A stretch of DNA of 10,701 nt. Source: Candidatus Zixiibacteriota bacterium. GTDB taxonomy: Bacteria; Zixibacteria; MSB-5A5; GN15; JAAZOE01. A program made the translations under genes and the position numbers. The notes below the pieces were generated by a model. The model was not told where the DNA came from, ran no database searches, and saw only the letters and a list, made by a program, of their open reading frames with translations. Shown one piece after another: positions 7,403-10,701 of this stretch (position 1 is its first letter; each line of letters starts with the position of its first letter). The DNA is taken from NCBI GenBank assembly GCA_028700875.1, contig JAQVRW010000074.1, positions 1 to 10,701 on the forward strand, read 5' to 3'.

Positions 7403-8152
7403 GTGTTCGGCTCCAAGATACTTCGTCGGTTTGGAATCTGGATATCATACGTGGCCATGGTTGCCGCGGGGTTTGCCGGTTTCCTGTTTTTCATGTTCCC
7501 GTTCAATTTCACCCAGGTGAGAGGACGCAAGAACATCCCCAAACAGGGTCGCCGCGTCCTTTTCATTTCCAACCACAAGACCATGTATGACTCGTTCCTG
7601 ATCGGCGTAGCCGCCCACTTCCCCGAAAACATCTTTCATCCTTCCCGTACGTTAGTCAACTTCGCCGCCAAGGAAAATTTCTTCCGGGTCTGGTTTTTCA
7701 AGATCCTGTTTTCCCTGCTGCGCACCGTCCCGGTCGAAAGACGCGATCATCCCTGGCTGATGCGTAAATATGTCGAGTTTCTGGAACGCTATAATCTGCT
7801 TATTTTTTATCAGGGCACACGGAGTGACGATTTGACGACCATCAAGGATGGTCCGGCCTTTGCCATCGCGCATACGGAATCCCCCATTACCGTCATTCCC
7901 GTCTATCATCAAGGTATCGAGAGAATTTTCAGCAAAGGCGGCCCGAAAACCAACGGGATTTGGCGCTGGCTGCCGCGCAGCTTATTCCGCAGGCCGGTTA
8001 TTATTTTCGGAAAGCCGATCAATTTTTCCGACTGCTTCCGTTTCACCGACACGAAAGATCGGATCCGCGCCATCAATCAACGAATTATCGTCACCATGAA
8101 GGAACTGCAGATGGACGGCCAACCCACCGGGGCTGCCGAATCCAATCATTGA
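7403..8152 (+). CDS. PlsC-type 1-acylglycerol-3-phosphate acyltransferase family protein
   Basis: This 249-residue acyltransferase probably transfers an acyl chain to a lysophospholipid at the inner membrane. It has an N-terminal membrane helix (about 12-33, ISYVAMVAAGFAGFLFFMF), then the catalytic HX4D motif His58-Asp63 in SNHKTMYDSF, VPVERRD (109-115) as motif II, and FYQGTRSDD (135-143) as motif III. Motif III normally reads FPEGTRS; here Pro and Glu are replaced by Tyr136 and Gln137. ITVIPVYHQG (162-171) matches motif IV. The start is a GTG at 7403; an in-frame stop at 7379-7381 limits any extension, and GAAAGAG nearby is a modest ribosome site. The family covers acylglycerophosphate acyltransferases and also acyltransferases for other lipids, so the exact acceptor is uncertain. 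It is a single-gene unit, convergent with the accessory genes to its right. Confidence 0.85.
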   Translation: MFGSKILRRFGIWISYVAMVAAGFAGFLFFMFPFNFTQVRGRKNIPKQGRRVLFISNHKTMYDSFLIGVAAHFPENIFHPSRTLVNFAAKENFFRVWFFKILFSLLRTVPVERRDHPWLMRKYVEFLERYNLLIFYQGTRSDDLTTIKDGPAFAIAHTESPITVIPVYHQGIERIFSKGGPKTNGIWRWLPRSLFRRPVIIFGKPINFSDCFRFTDTKDRIRAINQRIIVTMKELQMDGQPTGAAESNH

Positions 8153-8298
8153 CCTGCTCTCGCATTCGGATTAATCCGGTGATTTTCACATCGCGCTAAT
8201 TGCATACCCGCAACGACATATGTCGAACCACGATTACCGTCAAACTTGTGTAGGCTCTGCCAATTTGCCAGCCGCGATCACAGATCGCGGCCACCCAT
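8153..8298. other. Convergent intergenic region with two 12-base palindromes
   Basis: Between the stops of the acyltransferase and the 178-residue gene there are two perfect 12-base palindromes, CGGATTAATCCG (8167-8178) and CGACATATGTCG (8214-8225), followed by the REP-like hairpin at 8271-8291. No U-rich tail follows the palindromes, so they are not standard terminators. They could be protein-binding sites or part of a dispersed repeat. Confidence 0.4.
8271..8291. repeat. REP-like palindrome, copy 1
   Basis: GCCGCGATC and its exact reverse complement GATCGCGGC are separated by the 3-base loop ACA, giving a 9-base-pair hairpin. It sits 7 bases past the stop of the 178-residue gene. A second copy at 8951-8970 matches it at 22 of 24 positions when three flanking bases (CAC) are included, in the same orientation. 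Short, GC-rich, intergenic and repeated, it fits a REP-type element and may stabilise or end the transcript. Confidence 0.7.
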
Positions 8299-8835
8299 CT
8301 ATTCGCCTGCAATGTCGTTCATTATTTCTTCCGCCTTTGCCCTAATTCTTTCATACAATTCCGGTTCCAAGAGATTTACCCAGGCGCATTGATTTACAAA
8401 GCCTATTACCGCCAGATTGATGGCGGTCATTTCGCCCTTAGGCATTTCCATAACCGGGTCCTCTCCCAACTTCTTTAACCAAAATTCAGGTAGGGGACGT
8501 TGAATTGCCAAATTCAGCCGCCGCCGCAATAATTGTTGGTTTGCTTTTTTGGGCATTTCCTGATAAACTACATATTCTGAGAGAGTCTCAATTCCTTCTG
8601 TTTCCTCCAATAACATAAATGGCAAAAGTTCCATCCATGTTATTATTTCAACCACAGCTTGCCGCCGCGCTTTCATTCTACTCCCCAACGCACCATAAAG
8701 AGCGGCTTGATGTGGTGACGTTCCATCCAGGATCGTCGCGGTGTCCATCTCAATAGCCAGTCTATAATGTTTCAGATATGATTTCCGCATAGCCTTTCTG
8801 ATTCCTTCTGCGCCGAAAATATCAAATAATCCCAT
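8299..8835 (-). CDS. Uncharacterised 178-residue protein of the accessory segment
   Basis: I do not recognise this protein. It appears soluble and mainly helical, with no signal peptide. It begins MGLFDIFGAEGIRKAM, has a basic stretch SRMKARRQAVVE near residue 55, a hydrophobic helix WMELLPFMLLEE, and ends with a charged helix ERIRAKAEEIMNDIAGE. No catalytic motif or cysteine cluster is visible. The ATG follows a GGGGTG ribosome site by about six bases. It is the third gene after the DUF6375-like and radical SAM genes on the same strand, 149 bases from the latter, with a REP-like hairpin in the gap and another directly after its stop. The DNA is more AT-rich than that of the genes to the left. 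It could be part of the same unit or a separate cassette between the two repeats. Confidence 0.7.
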   Translation of the reverse strand: MGLFDIFGAEGIRKAMRKSYLKHYRLAIEMDTATILDGTSPHQAALYGALGSRMKARRQAVVEIITWMELLPFMLLEETEGIETLSEYVVYQEMPKKANQQLLRRRLNLAIQRPLPEFWLKKLGEDPVMEMPKGEMTAINLAVIGFVNQCAWVNLLEPELYERIRAKAEEIMNDIAGE

Positions 8836-8950
8836 ATTTCACCCCTTCAACTAATGCCACTTGGACCCCAGGGTGCCGTATAGCTTTTCTATCGGCAGTC
8901 CAGGAACAGAAATCAATATTCTCCACCCGCCAGGCATTATTTATCGGCAT

Positions 8951-8970
8951 GCCGCGATCGCAGATCGCGG
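8951..8970. repeat. REP-like palindrome, copy 2
   Basis: CCGCGATC (8952-8959) and GATCGCGG (8963-8970) form an 8-base-pair hairpin with loop GCA. It is the near-identical partner of copy 1, in direct orientation about 680 bases away. It lies 14 bases after the stop of the radical SAM gene, inside the gap before the 178-residue gene. The rest of that gap (8836-8950) holds no supported gene. Confidence 0.7.
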
Positions 8971-8984
8971 ACACTCGGCTGCTA

Positions 8985-9899
8985 TTATAGACCGCCGCCA
9001 CCCGCTGCCATGTCCCGGCGCCAAGCCACCAATAGATCATGTATAGATGCATAGTCAGCAATTTTATAACCCGATTTTTGGAAAGAATCATTGCGGTAAG
9101 TCAAATCCGGCGCAATATATGCATAATCATCGTACCATTCATCACTCTCGAACAAACTCGGACATGTAAGCATTTTCCTGGCCACAGAGGGTATGCGCAA
9201 CCTTAATATTCCGAAATTATGTTTTATCCATCCATCCAAATATGTCCATTCAGCATCTGTTAAGGCGCCTTGGCCATTCACTATAATTGGAAGGAGAAGC
9301 ATTTCATGAGCACCCCAATTGCGTGATAGTCGGGAAATATCATCTAACTGACGAATTGTTTCGGAATTGATTACTACATTGATACCGAATCGTATTCTGC
9401 CCTTTAAATACGCTATCACGTCACTCAATTTAGCGAGTTTTCTTTTTCGCATCCTTGAGTAGGTGGGTTCTATACCATCAACAGATATTCTGAGTATGGA
9501 TATATAGTCTTTCAATGAGTCGATAACTGTGCTATTCAATCTGTGTCCATGGGTCGTTATCGAAACACCAAGTGATGTATTCTCCCAAATGCTTCTGCAC
9601 ATCTGAATCAAATCCGGGTGAAGCGTCGGTTCACCGCCACCGAGAGCGACGTCCAATGTCCCCGCGTCATCAAAATCCTTGCAGAGACCCTCTATCAATG
9701 CTGATGGTAGATATGTTTTGCCTTTTTGTACATGGCAATGGTCACAGTTAATATCACAATCATCTGTGATGGCGATGCTTATTGTGCGAGGCCCAATACT
9801 CAGATCCTGCAGCTGAGGCCGAACTTCGTCAACTAGTATATGCGACCCATTACGTCGGTCGTAGTAATGGATCCCCTCCTTTTCATGGCGAATTTTCAT
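8985..9899 (-). CDS. Radical SAM enzyme of unknown substrate
   Basis: This 304-residue protein carries the radical SAM cluster motif CxxxCxxC at Cys48, Cys52 and Cys55 (TDDCDINCDHCH) and the SAM-binding GGEP at 88-91 (ALGGGEPTLHPDL), followed by LRISVDGIEP at 136-144, a MoaA/PqqE-like core. Before the core is a short strand-rich region (HYYDRRNGSHILVDE, 11-25). Beyond residue 150 only Cys246 is left, so there is no SPASM or twitch auxiliary cluster. The tail ends in the odd AAGGGGL, followed by two stops in a row and, 14 bases on, a REP-like palindrome. Its ATG directly abuts the TAA of the DUF6375-like gene, with no good ribosome site of its own; translation is likely by coupling. I infer that the small neighbour is its partner or substrate. 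The family is certain, but the reaction is not known. Confidence 0.93.
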   Translation of the reverse strand: MKIRHEKEGIHYYDRRNGSHILVDEVRPQLQDLSIGPRTISIAITDDCDINCDHCHVQKGKTYLPSALIEGLCKDFDDAGTLDVALGGGEPTLHPDLIQMCRSIWENTSLGVSITTHGHRLNSTVIDSLKDYISILRISVDGIEPTYSRMRKRKLAKLSDVIAYLKGRIRFGINVVINSETIRQLDDISRLSRNWGAHEMLLLPIIVNGQGALTDAEWTYLDGWIKHNFGILRLRIPSVARKMLTCPSLFESDEWYDDYAYIAPDLTYRNDSFQKSGYKIADYASIHDLLVAWRRDMAAGGGGL

Positions 9900-10271
9900 T
9901 TAGTACAGACATCTTCCCTTTATGGAAATCTCTTCCGATTCCTTCGCGAACATCAGTTTAATTATACCGCCTATATTCGGTGAGCGGAAACGGGAAATTA
10001 CCACGCTATTTTCATCCCGTGTGAGTTCAGGATCTCCATCAAGTCCGAGTTCAAAATCGTCTTCGCTAGGTTGAAATACTTGAAGGACTGTTTCGCGGTC
10101 TTTCCACGCATTCAAAAACGCGGCTAAATCCTTATAGCCTTCCGCCCAGGATGCATTGATAAAATCCTCGACCAAGTCGTACGCTTCTTGCGCTACCTTA
10201 GCATCTTTGAACTTTCCAATAATCGTAATATTGGACGAATGTGACGATCCGAATTCTTGCCAGATTTTCAT
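9900..10271 (-). CDS. Small DUF6375-like protein paired with the radical SAM enzyme
   Basis: The protein has 123 residues from the ATG at 10271, which has GGAGG six bases upstream; the in-frame ATG at 10283 is badly spaced for any ribosome site. The N-terminus MKIWQEFGSSHSSNITIIG followed by KFKDAKVAQEAYDLVEDF resembles, from memory, the uncharacterised DUF6375 family; I could not test this. It appears soluble and acidic, with an N-terminal strand, two helices (about 22-57), an acidic segment (SEDDFELGLDGDPE, 69-82) and a C-terminal strand-helix part. Its only cysteine, Cys121, is third from the end (GRCLY). It is the first gene after the promoter at 10338-10365, and the radical SAM gene starts on the very next base after its stop. 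It may be the substrate, an activator or a recognition subunit of that enzyme, or simply co-regulated. Confidence 0.8.
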   Translation of the reverse strand: MKIWQEFGSSHSSNITIIGKFKDAKVAQEAYDLVEDFINASWAEGYKDLAAFLNAWKDRETVLQVFQPSEDDFELGLDGDPELTRDENSVVISRFRSPNIGGIIKLMFAKESEEISIKGRCLY

Positions 10272-10337
10272 GGTTTCCTCCATTATTTAAGGATATGCCT
10301 CCTGGCAATCCCCTCTCTTACATCTAAACACGCTGAA

Positions 10338-10365
10338 TTGATATCAATATTTCGTTGTCTGTCAA
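10338..10365 (-). promoter_or_regulatory. Probable promoter of the DUF6375-like/radical SAM genes
   Basis: On the minus strand a perfect TTGACA (10365-10360) is followed after 16 bases by TATCAA (10343-10338). The transcript would start near 10331, with a 60-base leader. The promoter lies downstream of the rRNA terminator, so the unit has its own start and is insulated from rRNA transcription. Confidence 0.55.
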
Positions 10366-10466
10366 TCACATTTTGAGGGGAAGTTTACAAATATATTATA
10401 ACGCCATGCGCCGCATTGGCATACCGAGCGTATTTATTTTACAGTTTTTCGGCCAAGTATTAACAA

Positions 10467-10496
10467 AAAGCCCCCGTGATTGCTCACGGGGGCTTT
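10467..10496 (-). terminator. Intrinsic terminator of the rRNA operon
   Basis: A perfect 13-base-pair stem (AAAGCCCCCGTGA and its complement) with a 4-base loop lies 11 bases after the 3' end of 5S rRNA. On the minus strand it ends in a run of five T residues, the usual form of a strong rRNA terminator. Confidence 0.92.
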
Positions 10497-10507
10497 GGCG
10501 ATTTAAA

Positions 10508-10623
10508 GCCGGCAACTATCTACTCTCCCACACAGTCTCCCATGCAGTACCATCGACGCCAGAGGGCTTAACTACTGTGTTCGGAATGGGAACAGGTGTG
10601 GCCCCTCCGCTGTCGCCGCCGGC
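10508..10623 (-). rRNA. rrf: 5S ribosomal RNA
   Basis: Read on the minus strand, this 116-base stretch holds the conserved 5S core: CACCTGTTCCCATTCCGAAC, then CAGTAGTTAAG and GGTACTGCATGGGAGACTG, ending in GGGAGAGTAGATAGTTGCC. The 5' and 3' ends are both GCCGGC, which pair as helix I, and I used this to set the ends. It is the last gene of a minus-strand rRNA operon, 63 bases after the presumed 23S end and 11 bases before the terminator. Confidence 0.96.
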
Positions 10624-10686
10624 ATATTAATTTATAACCACATATTGTCGCAAGGGCGGGCACTTCAAACCGAAAGGAAAAATTTT

Positions 10687-10701
10687 AAGATCAAGTCGCA
10701 C
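10687..10701 (-). rRNA. rrl: 3' end of 23S ribosomal RNA, cut by the window edge
   Basis: The last 15 bases on the minus strand read GTGCGACTTGATCTT. They line up with the 3' end of E. coli 23S rRNA (GTGAGGCTTAACCTT) at 11 of 15 positions, at the place expected upstream of 5S. So little is present that the call rests on position as much as on sequence. Confidence 0.55.

Noticed and set aside
8271..8971. CRISPR array
   Set aside because: Only two palindromic copies exist, 680 bases apart with a gene between them; there is no regular spacing.
8822..9091. An 89-codon minus-strand frame overlapping the end of the radical SAM gene
   Set aside because: It runs through the REP-like palindrome and out of frame over the radical SAM coding region, with no ribosome site and no recognisable domain.
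10355..10630. A 91-codon plus-strand frame at the right end
   Set aside because: It is antisense to 5S rRNA and its terminator.

Overview
The window reads as chromosomal DNA from a Gram-negative (diderm) bacterium. Two genes encode small outer-membrane beta-barrels with signal peptides and a C-terminal aromatic residue, and one encodes a lipobox-type lipoprotein. Core genes are moderately GC-rich, and promoters look like the housekeeping TTGACA / TATnnn type. I cannot fix the phylum. The style (paralogous small barrels, a fungal-LYS4-like aconitase, REP-like palindromes) would suit an uncultured FCB-group lineage such as Zixibacteria, but that is only an impression.

Positions 1-3878 hold a minus-strand operon: a good promoter, an HD-domain protein whose HD motif has become AD, a single-chain [4Fe-4S] aconitase/homoaconitase-like enzyme, and an MmgE/PrpD dehydratase that runs off the left edge. 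The last two could work in sequence, one dehydrating a tricarboxylic acid (2-methylcitrate type) and the other hydrating the cis-aconitate-type product. A divergent Trm112-like gene lies at 4032-4298.

Positions 4317-7094 hold four minus-strand envelope genes: a lipoprotein, two paralogous 190-residue outer-membrane barrels separated by a strong terminator, and a six-helix membrane protein of unknown function. A 308-base divergent gap leads to a plus-strand PlsC-type acyltransferase (7403-8152).

Positions 8153-10466 look like an accessory segment. The DNA is visibly more AT-rich and the three minus-strand genes have no housekeeping role that I recognise: a 123-residue DUF6375-like protein, a radical SAM enzyme whose ATG directly follows the stop of that gene, and a 178-residue unknown protein. 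Two near-identical REP-like palindromes bracket the 178-residue gene. This is the best candidate here for an undescribed system.

The right end carries the tail of an rRNA operon on the minus strand: the last bases of 23S rRNA, a complete 5S rRNA and a strong intrinsic terminator. The accessory segment therefore sits immediately downstream of an rRNA operon.
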